From Flavisolibacter ginsenosidimutans (lineage in GTDB: Bacteria > Bacteroidota > Bacteroidia > Chitinophagales > Chitinophagaceae): a stretch of DNA of 64,000 nt. The stretch is taken from positions 4,898,001-4,962,000 of the forward strand of contig NZ_CP042433.1 of the NCBI RefSeq assembly GCF_007970805.1, written 5' to 3'. The notes under the pieces were generated by a model, which saw only the letters and a program-made list of their open reading frames with translations, was not told the DNA's origin and searched no databases. The position numbers and the translations under genes are program-made. Every line of letters begins with the position of its first letter. The first letter of the stretch is position 1. Positions 49,274 through 58,392 of this stretch are shown here, piece after piece.

Positions 49274-51022
49274 ATGCGCAGTTTTTTTAAAATATTCTTT
49301 GCTTCATTGTTGGCGCTTACCGTCTTCAGCCTTATTGTTTTCTTTGTTCTTGTTGGGCTGGTGAAAGGCTTCGCCGAAAAGTCCAAGCCCAATGTGGAAG
49401 ACAAATCGGTGCTGGTAATTGACCTGAGCAAGCATTTTCCCGAACACGAGTCCAGTTTGCCACTGGCCGTGTTGGGCGAGGAGCGACTGCCGGCGCTGTT
49501 CGACGTGGTTCGGCTGATTCGCGAAGCAAAGACCGACAAAAATATCCGCGGCATTTATTTGTCAGTTGACGGCAACGGCAACGGTTATGCTTCCAGCGAC
49601 GAAATCCGCACAGCATTGCTCGACTTCAAGGCCTCAAAGAAGTTTGTCATTGCTTTCGGCAACACGGTTTCGCAACAGGCTTATTTTGTTGCCAGCGCAG
49701 CCAATAAAATTTACATCAATCCAACGGGAGGCATGGATTGGACGGGCTTCAGCGTAGAACTTCCCTTCTTGAAGGGCACGTTGGAAAAGCTCGACATTCA
49801 ACCACAAATATTTTATGCGGGAAAGTTCAAAAGCGCCACCGAAATTTTTCGCACCGAAAAAATGACGCCGGAAAACCGTTTGCAAACAACGGAGTGGTTG
49901 GGTGATTTGTACAATTATTTTCTGCAGCAAACCGCTGTTGCAAGAAAGTTGGATACCGCTACGCTTTACCGCCTTGCCGCTGAGGCAAAAATTCAAACCC
50001 CGCAGGATGCACTTGCCGCAAACCTGATTGACGGCACCAAGTACGATGATGAAGTGAAAGACGAAATCAAAAAGGATCTGGCCATTGGCCGTGCCGACAA
50101 ACTAAATCTTCTTTCCATAAACGATTACAACGATGCGGTAAACGTGCGCAAGTCGGGTAAAGATAAGATTGCTGTTATTTATGCCGAGGGCGATATTGTT
50201 GACGGCGATGGCAGCAACACACAGATAGGTGGCGAAACTTTTCGGGCACTCATTCGCAAAGCAAGGCTTGATGAAAACGTAAAAGCCATTGTGCTTCGTG
50301 TGAACTCCGGCGGCGGCAGCGCACTGGCTAGCGATGTTATCTGGCGAGAAATACAAGTGGCAAGACAGCAAGATAAAAAACCGGTCATCGTCAGCATGGG
50401 CGATGTGGCTGCATCGGGCGGCTATTACATTTCCTGCGGCGCCGACAGCGTGTTTGCGCACCCCAATACCATCACCGGTTCCATCGGCGTGTTTTCGATC
50501 ATACCCAACATGCAAGGCTTCTTTAAAAACAAACTGGGCATCACCTTCGACGGCGTAAGCACGGCGCCACACGCCGGTGCGGTAAATGTTTACAGGCCCA
50601 TTGACGAAAAAGACAAAGCGCTGTTGACAGCAAGCGTAGAAAGAATTTATGCGCAGTTTAAAAGCCGCGTGGCCGCAGGCCGAAAGAGAGATACGGCTTA
50701 CATTGAAAGCATTGCGCAAGGCCGTGTGTGGAGCGGAGAAGATGCGGTGCGCATCGGGCTTGTTGATAGATTGGGAAATTTGCAAGACGCCATCGATTGT
50801 GCCGCACGCATGGCAAAGCTTTCCGATTACGGCCTGCGCGAATATCCCGAAACCGAAAGCTGGTTGAACAATCTTTTAAATAAAAAGAAGCAAGAACCTG
50901 CTGCGATGATGAAAGAAGAAATAGGCGAAGAGAATTACCGCATCGTTGAACAACTTAAAAAAATAAAGGCCATGACGGGTTCCGTACAGGCGCGGCTTCC
51001 GTTTGAAATCATCATAAAGTGA
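49274..51022 (+). CDS. sppA: Signal peptide peptidase SppA, 67 kDa type
   Basis: 582 residues from ATG 49274; TTG 49268 is a weaker alternative. One N-terminal membrane helix (about 5-28). Two tandem S49 domains: the first supplies the catalytic Lys in FYAGKFKSATEIF (near 186), the second the nucleophile Ser381 in GDVAASGGYYISCGADSVFA. LRVNSGGGSALASD and NTITGSIGVFSIIPN are further S49 signatures. It digests leftover signal peptides in the inner membrane. Length and dyad are normal for the two-domain type. Confidence 0.94.
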   Translation: MRSFFKIFFASLLALTVFSLIVFFVLVGLVKGFAEKSKPNVEDKSVLVIDLSKHFPEHESSLPLAVLGEERLPALFDVVRLIREAKTDKNIRGIYLSVDGNGNGYASSDEIRTALLDFKASKKFVIAFGNTVSQQAYFVASAANKIYINPTGGMDWTGFSVELPFLKGTLEKLDIQPQIFYAGKFKSATEIFRTEKMTPENRLQTTEWLGDLYNYFLQQTAVARKLDTATLYRLAAEAKIQTPQDALAANLIDGTKYDDEVKDEIKKDLAIGRADKLNLLSINDYNDAVNVRKSGKDKIAVIYAEGDIVDGDGSNTQIGGETFRALIRKARLDENVKAIVLRVNSGGGSALASDVIWREIQVARQQDKKPVIVSMGDVAASGGYYISCGADSVFAHPNTITGSIGVFSIIPNMQGFFKNKLGITFDGVSTAPHAGAVNVYRPIDEKDKALLTASVERIYAQFKSRVAAGRKRDTAYIESIAQGRVWSGEDAVRIGLVDRLGNLQDAIDCAARMAKLSDYGLREYPETESWLNNLLNKKKQEPAAMMKEEIGEENYRIVEQLKKIKAMTGSVQARLPFEIIIK

Positions 51023-51025
51023 GAG

Positions 51026-51464
51026 GTGAGACGATAGACGTGAAACCAAAAAAACACTAAACCAAAACCAACGATTATGTTTTTGCAACTCAAACACAAA
51101 TCACTTCATGTTTACGAGGCCGTACGTGAATTGACAAAGGAGATTTATAATCTCTCGATGTTGTTACCATCGGAAGAAAAGTTTAATGTGGTACAGCAAA
51201 TCAGAAAGGCTGCTTTATCGGTAAAGTTGAATGTAGCCGAAGGTTCAACGAGGCGTTCCGAGATAGAAAGAAATCGTTTTATTGAAATAGCACGAGGCTC
51301 GGTTGTTGAAATTGATGCGGCCTTTGAAACGGCTTTGGATTTAAATTATTATCGCTTAGAACAATTAAAAAACTTAGGTGAGTTGAACAAATGTTTTGCC
51401 ATGCTCTCCAACACGATTGTATAACTGGGATGCCTTGTCTCACTTTTCACGTTTGACGTCTCAC
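51026..51464. repeat. Pair of 20 bp imperfect inverted repeats flanking the four-helix-bundle gene
   Basis: GTGAGACGATAGACGTGAAA (51026-51045) is complementary at 17 of 20 positions to TTTCACGTTTGACGTCTCAC (51445-51464). The arms enclose exactly one gene (51077-51424) with 31 and 20 bp margins. Confidence 0.75.
51077..51424 (+). CDS. Four-helix-bundle (S23/IVP-type) protein
   Basis: 115 residues in four amphipathic helices: KSLHVYEAVRELTKEIYNLSMLL, EEKFNVVQQIRKAALSVKLNVAEGSTR, EIERNRFIEIARGSVVEIDAAFETALDL and LEQLKNLGELNKCFAMLSNTIV. The A-x-S-V-x-x-N-V/I-A-E-G motif and the S/G-V-x-E-x-x motif are the hallmarks of the family first known from intervening sequences of 23S rRNA genes. It lies between sppA and the ABC permease and is flanked by inverted repeats. 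The function is unknown. Confidence 0.9.
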   Translation: MFLQLKHKSLHVYEAVRELTKEIYNLSMLLPSEEKFNVVQQIRKAALSVKLNVAEGSTRRSEIERNRFIEIARGSVVEIDAAFETALDLNYYRLEQLKNLGELNKCFAMLSNTIV

Positions 51465-51476
51465 AAAAAACTCACT

Positions 51477-52571
51477 ATGCAGCAATACAGTCAACTTCGC
51501 GCCATGCTGGCCGTTACTAAAGCAAGTTTAACGGCCACGTTTCGCAGTCCGCAATCCATTTTCTTTTCCTTGTTTTTTCCCATCGTGCTCATTTGGATTT
51601 TCGGTTCGCTGTCGGGCGGTGGCGGCATTCCCACGGTTGATGTTGCCTGGGAAAAAGGCGTGGATTCTTCAACCGTTTTGTACCAGCAATTAGAACACAA
51701 CCCGGCGTTGAAATTTGCCGATCCAAAAAAGAAAGACATCGAAGACGAATTGGTGAAAGGACGCATTACCGCGGTGATTGACGTAAAGCAAACACCCGGT
51801 GCTGTGCCTTATGTAATTAACCTGCGCACGTCTTCGGCAAGCCAAAGGGAGATGGGACAGTTGCTCCCGGTTTTGAAATACGAAATTGATTCGCTTGACC
51901 GAATGTTTACTACCGACCGGAAAACAATCGCCAACATTAATACCGTAAAAGTGCCCGGCCGCAAGTATAAAATGATTGATTTCTTTCTACCGGGTATGAT
52001 CGGCTTTTCGCTCATTGGCTCGGCAGTGTTTGGCGTGGCCTTTTTGTTTTTTTCGCTGCGAGAAACCCTGGTGCTGAAACGCATGTATGCTACGCCCATC
52101 AGCAAAGGCAGCATCATTTTGGGCGAAAGCTTTTCAAAAGTTTTGTTTCAGTTATTAACGGTTGTCGTACTCATTGCCTTTGGTTATTTCATGTATCACT
52201 TCACACTTGCCAACGGCATCTTCACTTTCTTCGACATGTTGCTTCTTTCCTGTTTGGGCTTGCTGGTGTTCATGGGTTTTGGTTTTTTAATCAGCGGCAT
52301 TTCGCGCAATCAAAACGTGATTCCTATTTACGCCAACCTGTTCATGTTCCCGCAATATTTTTTATCAGGAACCTTTTTTCCGAAGTCTGCTTTGCCCGAA
52401 GGCCTGCAACCTTTTTTAAAGTTTTTACCGTTGACGGCCTTGAATGATTCGCTGCGCAACGTGGCCTTTGAAGGTTCATCGCTTTGGAGTTGCTGGCCGC
52501 AGATATTGATAATGGTGGTTTGGGGCGCAGCCGTGTATTTGGTAACGGCGAAGTTTTTCCGGTGGGAGTAA
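51477..52571 (+). CDS. ABC-2 type transporter permease
   Basis: 364 residues from ATG 51477 (MQQYSQLRAMLAVTKASLTA); the frame extends 27 codons into the inverted repeat. One N-terminal membrane helix (about 23-45), an extracytoplasmic domain (about 50-170), then five helices with GMIGFSLIGSAVFGVAF, RETLVLKRMYATPISKGSIILGE and YFLSGTFFPKSALPEGLQPFLKFLPLTALNDSLR, typical of ABC2_membrane/DrrB-type exporters. No ATPase gene is adjacent. The start is 12 bp beyond the right inverted-repeat arm. Confidence 0.88.
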   Translation: MQQYSQLRAMLAVTKASLTATFRSPQSIFFSLFFPIVLIWIFGSLSGGGGIPTVDVAWEKGVDSSTVLYQQLEHNPALKFADPKKKDIEDELVKGRITAVIDVKQTPGAVPYVINLRTSSASQREMGQLLPVLKYEIDSLDRMFTTDRKTIANINTVKVPGRKYKMIDFFLPGMIGFSLIGSAVFGVAFLFFSLRETLVLKRMYATPISKGSIILGESFSKVLFQLLTVVVLIAFGYFMYHFTLANGIFTFFDMLLLSCLGLLVFMGFGFLISGISRNQNVIPIYANLFMFPQYFLSGTFFPKSALPEGLQPFLKFLPLTALNDSLRNVAFEGSSLWSCWPQILIMVVWGAAVYLVTAKFFRWE

Positions 52572-52637
52572 GCAATCATTAGAGAGTAGCAAATAGTGAG
52601 CAATACAGGTCCAAAACTTAAAATATGCTGCGTTTTG

Positions 52638-52682
52638 TATTCGGCATTCTTCATTCGTAATTCATAATTCTCAACTCTTTTC
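52638..52682. repeat. AATTCATAATTC-word repeat upstream of the aminotransferase gene
   Basis: CATTCTTCATTCGTAATTCA, TAATTCTCAACTC contain the same words as the 44037-44120 hairpin (TTCATTCATAATTCTTAACTC) with few changes. It precedes the next start by about 30 bp. Confidence 0.5.
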
Positions 52683-52710
52683 ATTTCGGTACTTTTAGCA
52701 AAACGCTTTT

Positions 52711-54003
52711 ATGGCCTTTAACCGCCGAAATTTTTTGCAGAAAGCAGGTATGGCTTCAGCGGCTGCTTTCGCCTCGTCCTTATTTCAGCCGGCATGGAGC
52801 CGCAATCTTGAAAAGGCTTTGAATAAATGCAGTGCGACACCGCCCGATGAATTGGCAAGCGATGAAGACTTCTGGTATTACATTCAGCAATCCTTCACGG
52901 TTTCTCCTTCCCTCATCAATTTAAACAACGGCGGCGTGTCGCCGGCGCCCAAAACGGTGCAAGACGCGATGAAGCGTTTTTACGATTACAGCAACGAAGC
53001 GCCGAGTTATTATATGTGGCGTGTGCTCGATCAGGGTCGTGAGCCCTTGCGGGCCAATCTTGCAAAACTTGCGGGTTGCAATGCCGAAGAAATTGCTATC
53101 AACCGCAATTCATCCGAAGGTTTGGAAACGGTCATCTTTGGCTTGACGTTAAAAGAAGGAGACGAAGTGGTGTTGAGCAAACAGGATTATCCAAACGTGG
53201 TTCATGCCTGGCAGCAAAGAGAACAACGCGACAAAGTAAAGCTCGTGTGGGTGAATTTAGAACTGCCTTCGGAAGACGAAAGTTATTTGGTGAAGCAATA
53301 CGTAAATGCGTTTTCGTCCAAAACAAAAGCCGTCAACATCACGCACATCATCAACTGGACCGGCCAAATTTTACCCGTGCGTAAAATTGCCGACGAAGCA
53401 CATAAACGCGGCATCGAAGTGGTGGTTGACGGTGCACACAGCCTGGCGCATTTTGCGTTTACCATTCCCGAACTCGGCGCTGATTATTTTGCAAGCAGTT
53501 TGCACAAATGGTTGTACGCACCCATCGGCAGTGGCGTGCTTTACGTGAGGCGGGAGAAGATCAAAAACCTTTATCCGCTCTTTGCGGCAAACGATACACT
53601 GACGAACGACATCCGAAAATTTGAACAACTCGGCACGAGGCCGTTCTACATTGAGCAAGCCATTGGCAAGGCCATAGAGTTTCACGACGCCATCGGCATT
53701 GAACGAAAACAAAAGCGTCTGCACTATTTAAAAAATTACTGGATGGAAAAGGTGAAAGACGTTCGCGGGGTGAAGCTGCTCACATCCTTAAATCCGAAAT
53801 GGGGCTGCGCCATCGGCATGGTTGCAATAGAAGGAAAGAAGCCTTCGGAACTGGATGCTTTTCTCTTCAACAATTATAAAGTTCACACAACAACTATCAA
53901 CTGGGAGAATATCAGCGGCGTTCGCATTACACCAAACGTTTACACCACCACAAAAAATCTTGACACTTTGGTAGAAGGGATTACGAACTTCGCCCGGCTT
54001 TAA
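52711..54003 (+). CDS. Tat-exported class V aminotransferase (isopenicillin N epimerase-like)
   Basis: 430 residues. The twin-arginine signal NRRNFLQKAGMASAAAFAS points to Tat export of a folded, cofactor-loaded enzyme. The PLP-fold motifs NLNNGGVSPAPKTVQDAM, INRNSSEGLETVIFGLTLKEGDEVV, VVVDGAHSLAHF (PLP Asp) and SLHKWLYAPIGSGVLYV (Schiff-base Lys) place it among the class V/epimerase-like proteins. It may act on an amino acid or cysteine-like substrate in the periplasm. The next gene, an amino-acid permease, starts 13 bp later. Confidence 0.9.
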   Translation: MAFNRRNFLQKAGMASAAAFASSLFQPAWSRNLEKALNKCSATPPDELASDEDFWYYIQQSFTVSPSLINLNNGGVSPAPKTVQDAMKRFYDYSNEAPSYYMWRVLDQGREPLRANLAKLAGCNAEEIAINRNSSEGLETVIFGLTLKEGDEVVLSKQDYPNVVHAWQQREQRDKVKLVWVNLELPSEDESYLVKQYVNAFSSKTKAVNITHIINWTGQILPVRKIADEAHKRGIEVVVDGAHSLAHFAFTIPELGADYFASSLHKWLYAPIGSGVLYVRREKIKNLYPLFAANDTLTNDIRKFEQLGTRPFYIEQAIGKAIEFHDAIGIERKQKRLHYLKNYWMEKVKDVRGVKLLTSLNPKWGCAIGMVAIEGKKPSELDAFLFNNYKVHTTTINWENISGVRITPNVYTTTKNLDTLVEGITNFARL

Positions 54004-54016
54004 TTAGTAGAAAGGA

Positions 54017-55345
54017 ATGCAGGAACTTAAACGAAGACTGACCTTGTTGCAAGCCACGGCCATCAACATGATTGACATGGTAGGCATCGGGCCTTTTGTT
54101 GTGCTGCCGTTGGTGGTCAGTTATTTTCATACGGGCTTGTTTATTTGGGCCTGGATATTTGGCGCTTTTGTGGCGCTGATTGACGGAATGATCTGGAGCG
54201 AACTGGGTGCGAAATATCCGCTTGCCGGCGGCACGTATAATTTTCACCGCATTGCCTTTGGTGAAAAAGGCGGAAGGCTCATGAGCTTTTTGTTTGTGTG
54301 GCAAACCAGTATTCAAGCGCCGCTTGTCGTGGCCTCAGGCGCCATCGGTTTTGCGCAATATCTTTCTTACTTAGTGCACTTAACGGCGTTGGAACAAAAG
54401 GCAGTTTCCGGTGCATTGGTCATTCTTGTTTTTTGTTTGCTTTACCGCAAGATTGAAACCATTGGAAAAATTTCGGTTGCTCTCGGAAGCATCGTTATTC
54501 TCACCATTTTGTGGATCATCATCAGCGGTTTAACGCACCAGCATCATTCCATTAATCTGTTGCCGCCTGCGGGTGAATCTTTTTTCAACAAAGCCTTTCT
54601 TGCCGCCATCGGCTACGGCTCGGTGCAAACGGTTTATTCTTACCTCGGTTATTACAACGTGTGTCATTTGGGCGGTGAAATAAAAACACCGCAGAAGAAC
54701 ATTCCGCGAAGCATTTTTATTTCCATCGCCGGCATTGGTATTTTGTACGTGCTGATGAATATTAGCGTGATGTCCGTTATGCCCTGGCAAGCGGTGAAGG
54801 GAGATGACAAACATTTGATGAGTTCCTTCATGGAGCAATTGTACGGCGCAAGTGGTGGAAACACAGTGACGGTATTGATTCTTTTTATCGCTTTGTCGTC
54901 GCTGTTCGCCGTTGTGTTGGGCTATTCGCGTGTGCCTTACGCGGCGGCCGTTGACGGCAACTTTTTTAAAATATTTTCAAGGCTTCACCCAACAAAAGAT
55001 TTCCCTTACGTGTCGTTGATTGTTTTGTGTGCGGTAGGTTTTGTTTTCAGCTTGATCTTTCGTTTAGGCGATGTGATCAAGGCCATTCTTGCCATGCGCA
55101 TTTTGATTCAATTCATCGGGCAAGCGGTTGGCGTGGTGCTTTTGCGAAGAAGATTTGGTAATGAAAATTTGCCTTTTAGAATGTGGCTTTTTCCGTTGCC
55201 GGTTATTCTTTCTATTGTTGTTTGGATTTTTCTTTTCCAGGCAACGGGATGGTTTGCTTTGTACGGCGGATTGATTGCCCTTGCCGGCGTGGCCGTTTAT
55301 TATCTCAAAGAAAGCCGCGGCCCATCCCCAACAACTATTCATTAA
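54017..55345 (+). CDS. APC-superfamily amino-acid permease
   Basis: 442 residues with about 12 membrane helices. The N-terminal LLQATAINMIDMVGIGPFVVLPL contains the G-x-G-x helix 1 motif of APC transporters. SELGAKYPLAGGTYNFHRIAFGEKGGRLMSF, PQKNIPRSIFISIAGIGILYVLMN and LGYSRVPYAAAVDGNFFKIFSRLHP are the family landmarks. It probably imports or exchanges amino acids at the inner membrane. Pairing with the preceding aminotransferase suggests a shared substrate. Confidence 0.92.
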   Translation: MQELKRRLTLLQATAINMIDMVGIGPFVVLPLVVSYFHTGLFIWAWIFGAFVALIDGMIWSELGAKYPLAGGTYNFHRIAFGEKGGRLMSFLFVWQTSIQAPLVVASGAIGFAQYLSYLVHLTALEQKAVSGALVILVFCLLYRKIETIGKISVALGSIVILTILWIIISGLTHQHHSINLLPPAGESFFNKAFLAAIGYGSVQTVYSYLGYYNVCHLGGEIKTPQKNIPRSIFISIAGIGILYVLMNISVMSVMPWQAVKGDDKHLMSSFMEQLYGASGGNTVTVLILFIALSSLFAVVLGYSRVPYAAAVDGNFFKIFSRLHPTKDFPYVSLIVLCAVGFVFSLIFRLGDVIKAILAMRILIQFIGQAVGVVLLRRRFGNENLPFRMWLFPLPVILSIVVWIFLFQATGWFALYGGLIALAGVAVYYLKESRGPSPTTIH

Positions 55346-55365
55346 AGCGGATAGATGGTGCTAAA

Positions 55366-55540
55366 GCCCCTTCCCGATGGGAAAGGGGAGAAAGAGTTTG
55401 GAAAAATTTTTGTTTTCTGGTTAATTGAAATGAAGAAGCAACGTTGCAAAGCGTGGGCTGTGTTCTGATGGCCTTCCACCGGGTAACCGACAGGTTACGA
55501 GCGAAGCTCTCAGGGATGGGCCTCTTTTCTCTTTTGAAAA
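55366..55540. other. Structured intergenic stretch between the permease gene and tyrS
   Basis: Two hairpin candidates. CCCCTTCCC (55368-55376) faces GGGAAAGGGG (with one bulge) and could terminate the permease transcript. Further on, GTAACC-gaca-GGTTAC (near 55485-55500) and GAGCGAAGCTC make a compact fold enclosed by GGCC/GGGCC. The genes on both sides converge here. No known RNA family is recognised. Confidence 0.4.
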
Positions 55541-56815
55541 TTATTCTGCCGTGATGAGGTAATAATTTTTCTTTCCTCTTTGCACCAACAAATATTTTTC
55601 GTGCAGCAAGTTGGATGCAGTTACTTGCATTTGCGCATCGCTCACTTTTTCGCGGTTGATGCTCAAGCCACCGTTCTGGATCATCTTTCTTGCTTCGCCT
55701 TTGCTGGGAAAAATATTCGTTACTGTTACCAAGTCAACGATGTTTACACCGTTTTGCAAATTGTCCATCGCGTATTGCACCTTCACAATGCCATCCATTC
55801 CTTCCAAATCTTGGGCACTCAAGCTGTCTGCGGAAGCGTTTTGCTGTGCAAACAATTTCTGTGTGGTTTCAATGGCTTTGTTGTATTCTTCTTCGCCGTG
55901 AACGAAAACGGTTAACTCTTTTGCCAAACGTTTTTGCAAGATGCGTTTGCTTGCATCTCCTTTGTGTTCTTCAATCAAGGCTTCAATTTCTACGTTCGAT
56001 AAAAACGTAAAAATTTTGATCCAACTTTCTGCGTCGGCATCGGTTGCGTTTAGCCAAAACTGGTAGAATTGATAAGGCGTTGTTTTCGTTGCATCCAGCC
56101 AAACGTTGCCGCCTTCCGATTTGCCAAACTTGCTGCCGTCGGCTTTTGTCAGTAGCGGGCAAGTAAAGGCAAAGGCTTCGCCACCAGCTTTGCGGCGAAC
56201 GAGTTCCGTGCCGGTTGTAATGTTTCCCCATTGATCGGAACCGCCCATTTGCAGCTTGCAATTTTTGTTTTGATAGAGCCAGTAAAAATCATAGCCCTGG
56301 ATTAACTGGTAGGTAAATTCAGTAAACGAAATCCCCGCTTCGCCTTCGATGCGTTTGCGCACGCTGTCCTTGCTCATCATGTAATTCACGGTGATGTGTT
56401 TGCCCACATCGCGAATGAAATGCAGAAAAGACAGGTCCTTAAACCAATCATAATTGTTTACCATTTCCGCTGCCGTCGGCCCCGGTGTGAAATCCAGGAA
56501 CTTCATCAACTGTGCACGAATACCAGCAACGTTTTTTTGCAGCACGTCTTCGCTCAGCAAATTTCTTTCGGCGCTTTTACCGCTTGGGTCGCCTACCATG
56601 CCGGTGGCGCCACCCACGAGAGCGAAAGGTTTGTGACCGGCCCGTTGCAAATGCACCAGCAGCAAAATGGGCACAAGGCTGCCGATGTGCAGCGAATCGG
56701 CCGTCGGGTCAAAGCCTACGTAACCGCCGGTCACTTCTTTTTGCAATTGCTCTTCGGTGCCCGGCATAATGTCCTGTATCAATCCGCGCCAGCGGAGTTC
56801 TTCGATTAAATTCAT
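55541..56815 (-). CDS. tyrS: Tyrosyl-tRNA synthetase
   Basis: 424 residues from ATG 56815 (MNLIEELRWRGLIQDIMPGT); the frame runs 62 residues further upstream through repeat sequence that is unlikely coding. Class I motifs: YVGFDPTADSLHIGSLVPILLLVHLQRAG (HIGH as HIGS), YDFYWLYQNKNCKLQMGGSDQWGNI, and KFGKSEGGNVWL (KMSKS as KFGKS). The C-terminal S4 RNA-binding part lies in GEARKMIQNGGLSINREKV. It charges tRNA-Tyr. It is divergent from porV2, 441 bp apart. Confidence 0.97.
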   Translation of the reverse strand: MNLIEELRWRGLIQDIMPGTEEQLQKEVTGGYVGFDPTADSLHIGSLVPILLLVHLQRAGHKPFALVGGATGMVGDPSGKSAERNLLSEDVLQKNVAGIRAQLMKFLDFTPGPTAAEMVNNYDWFKDLSFLHFIRDVGKHITVNYMMSKDSVRKRIEGEAGISFTEFTYQLIQGYDFYWLYQNKNCKLQMGGSDQWGNITTGTELVRRKAGGEAFAFTCPLLTKADGSKFGKSEGGNVWLDATKTTPYQFYQFWLNATDADAESWIKIFTFLSNVEIEALIEEHKGDASKRILQKRLAKELTVFVHGEEEYNKAIETTQKLFAQQNASADSLSAQDLEGMDGIVKVQYAMDNLQNGVNIVDLVTVTNIFPSKGEARKMIQNGGLSINREKVSDAQMQVTASNLLHEKYLLVQRGKKNYYLITAE

Positions 56816-57256
56816 TGTTGATCGTTGATGGTTGGCCGATGGTTGTTGTTGCGGTGCTTCGAACGACAAACAACGGTCAACGAATTTTATGACAGGCCGC
56901 AAATGTAGGAAGGTGAAAGCGATTGTGGGGCTTTCGGCTTCGGCGTGTTTTTCAACTTTTGTTCGGGCTATTCGCTGCAAGGCCTTTGCCGCAGGCCTCA
57001 CGCAAAGCCTTCAGCTTCGGCCTTTTCGCTTCTATCCCGCAGCCTTTGGGCAGTACAGCAGATATCAATAGGAATCCGCAACTGCATAGGGCCGATCATC
57101 GCACCAGCCAATCCACCCATCAACTCGTCGGCTGTTTCGGGCCTTCAGCCGCCACCATATTATGAATTACGGTTCTGTGGACTATATTTGTTGACAAAGC
57201 CAATATCCATTAAAAAACGACTATTTATCATCCATCGCATATCTGAACGCACAACC
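56816..57256. other. Long divergent intergenic space with word-like repeats
   Basis: 440 bp between tyrS and porV2. Next to tyrS is a block of TTGATCGTTG/TGGTTGGCCGATGG words ending in AACGGTCAACGAA (56816-56885), shared with the aspS upstream region. Further on is a GC-rich stretch with CTTCGGC words and the hairpin AAGGCCTTTGC ... GCAAAGCCTT (about 56975-57015). Promoters for both genes must lie here but none was singled out. Confidence 0.5.
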
Positions 57257-58369
57257 ATGAAGCTGAAAACCGCTGCACTTGCTCTTGCAAGCCTGCTTTC
57301 CTTTTCCTCTTTTTCTCAATTCCGCAAGTATTCCAACGAATTTTTAAACATCGGCGCCGGCGCCCGCGGCCTGGCAATGGGCGGTGCGCAAATAGCCACC
57401 GTGCAAGACGGAACGGCGGGTTATTGGAATCCTGCCGGATTAACGGGTGTGAAAGACCAGGCGCAAGTCAATTTAATGCACGCAGAGTATTTCGCCGGCA
57501 TTGGTAAGTACGATTACCTGAGCATTGCCATTCCTACGGCTAACAACAAACGAACCATTGGGGTTACGGCTTTGCGCTTTGCAGTTGATGACATTATGAA
57601 TACTTTGTTTTTGGTGGAACCCGACGGCTCTATCAATTACAACAACATCAAGTCTTTTTCTTCGGCCGATTATGCCTTTCTTTTTTCGCTGGCGCAGAAG
57701 CTGAAAGAGTCAGCCAACAAAAACATCAGTTTCGGCATCAACGCAAAAGTGATTCACCGCAGCGTGGGCTCGTTTGCCAAAGCCTGGGGCTTTGGAATAG
57801 ATGCAGGCTTGCAAATAAAATCCGGTGGCTGGCATTTCGGCATTGCGGGCCGCGACATCACCACCACGTTTAACTCCTGGTCTTTTTCCTTTACCGAGAA
57901 AGAGAAAGAAGCACTTTATCTAACGAACAACGACATTCCTGTAAAGTCAACCGAAATGACCGCTCCGCGCTTGGTTTTGGGTGCGGGCCGCGACTTTCGC
58001 TTCAGCAAAAAATTAAGCCTGCTGGCCGAAGCCAATTTTGATTTAACCTTCGACGGCAGACGCAATACACTTGTAAGTGCTGATCCCATCAGTATTGATC
58101 CAAAGATTGGTGCGGAACTTAACATCAGCAATTCTGTTTTTTTGCGCGGCGGCATTAACAATTTTCAGCGGGCCTTAAGCGACGGAGATACGCTGAATCA
58201 AAAGAAAGTCTGGATTTACCAGCCCAGCGCCGGCGTGGGTTTCCGGTTGCAAAACGTGCGCATTGATTACGCCTTTGTAAACCTGGCCAACCAATCAAGC
58301 CCGCTTTACACGCACGTGTTTTCCTTACAGCTTGACCTTGTGAACAACAAAAACAAAAAGAAAAAATAA
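57257..58369 (+). CDS. porV2: Type IX secretion outer-membrane protein PorV2
   Basis: 370 residues from ATG 57257; the open frame reaches 104 codons further upstream through non-coding sequence. The signal peptide ends SFS-QF. The mature start FRKYSNEFLNIGAGARGLAMGGAQIATVQDGTAGYWNPAGL is the PorV/FadL-like pattern, and the rest is beta-barrel strand repeats. NTLFLVEPDGSINY and AQKLKESANKNISFGINAKVI are typical of the second PorV paralogue. PorV-type proteins carry T9SS cargo to the sortase PorU. It precedes porU2 by 23 bp. Confidence 0.85.
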   Translation: MKLKTAALALASLLSFSSFSQFRKYSNEFLNIGAGARGLAMGGAQIATVQDGTAGYWNPAGLTGVKDQAQVNLMHAEYFAGIGKYDYLSIAIPTANNKRTIGVTALRFAVDDIMNTLFLVEPDGSINYNNIKSFSSADYAFLFSLAQKLKESANKNISFGINAKVIHRSVGSFAKAWGFGIDAGLQIKSGGWHFGIAGRDITTTFNSWSFSFTEKEKEALYLTNNDIPVKSTEMTAPRLVLGAGRDFRFSKKLSLLAEANFDLTFDGRRNTLVSADPISIDPKIGAELNISNSVFLRGGINNFQRALSDGDTLNQKKVWIYQPSAGVGFRLQNVRIDYAFVNLANQSSPLYTHVFSLQLDLVNNKNKKKK

Positions 58370-58392
58370 CCTCCGTACTAAAATTTATTCCG

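Noticed and set aside
56816..57001. N-terminal extension of TyrS by 62 residues
   Set aside because: It is repeat-derived and unlike TyrS, whose normal start is MNLIEEL.
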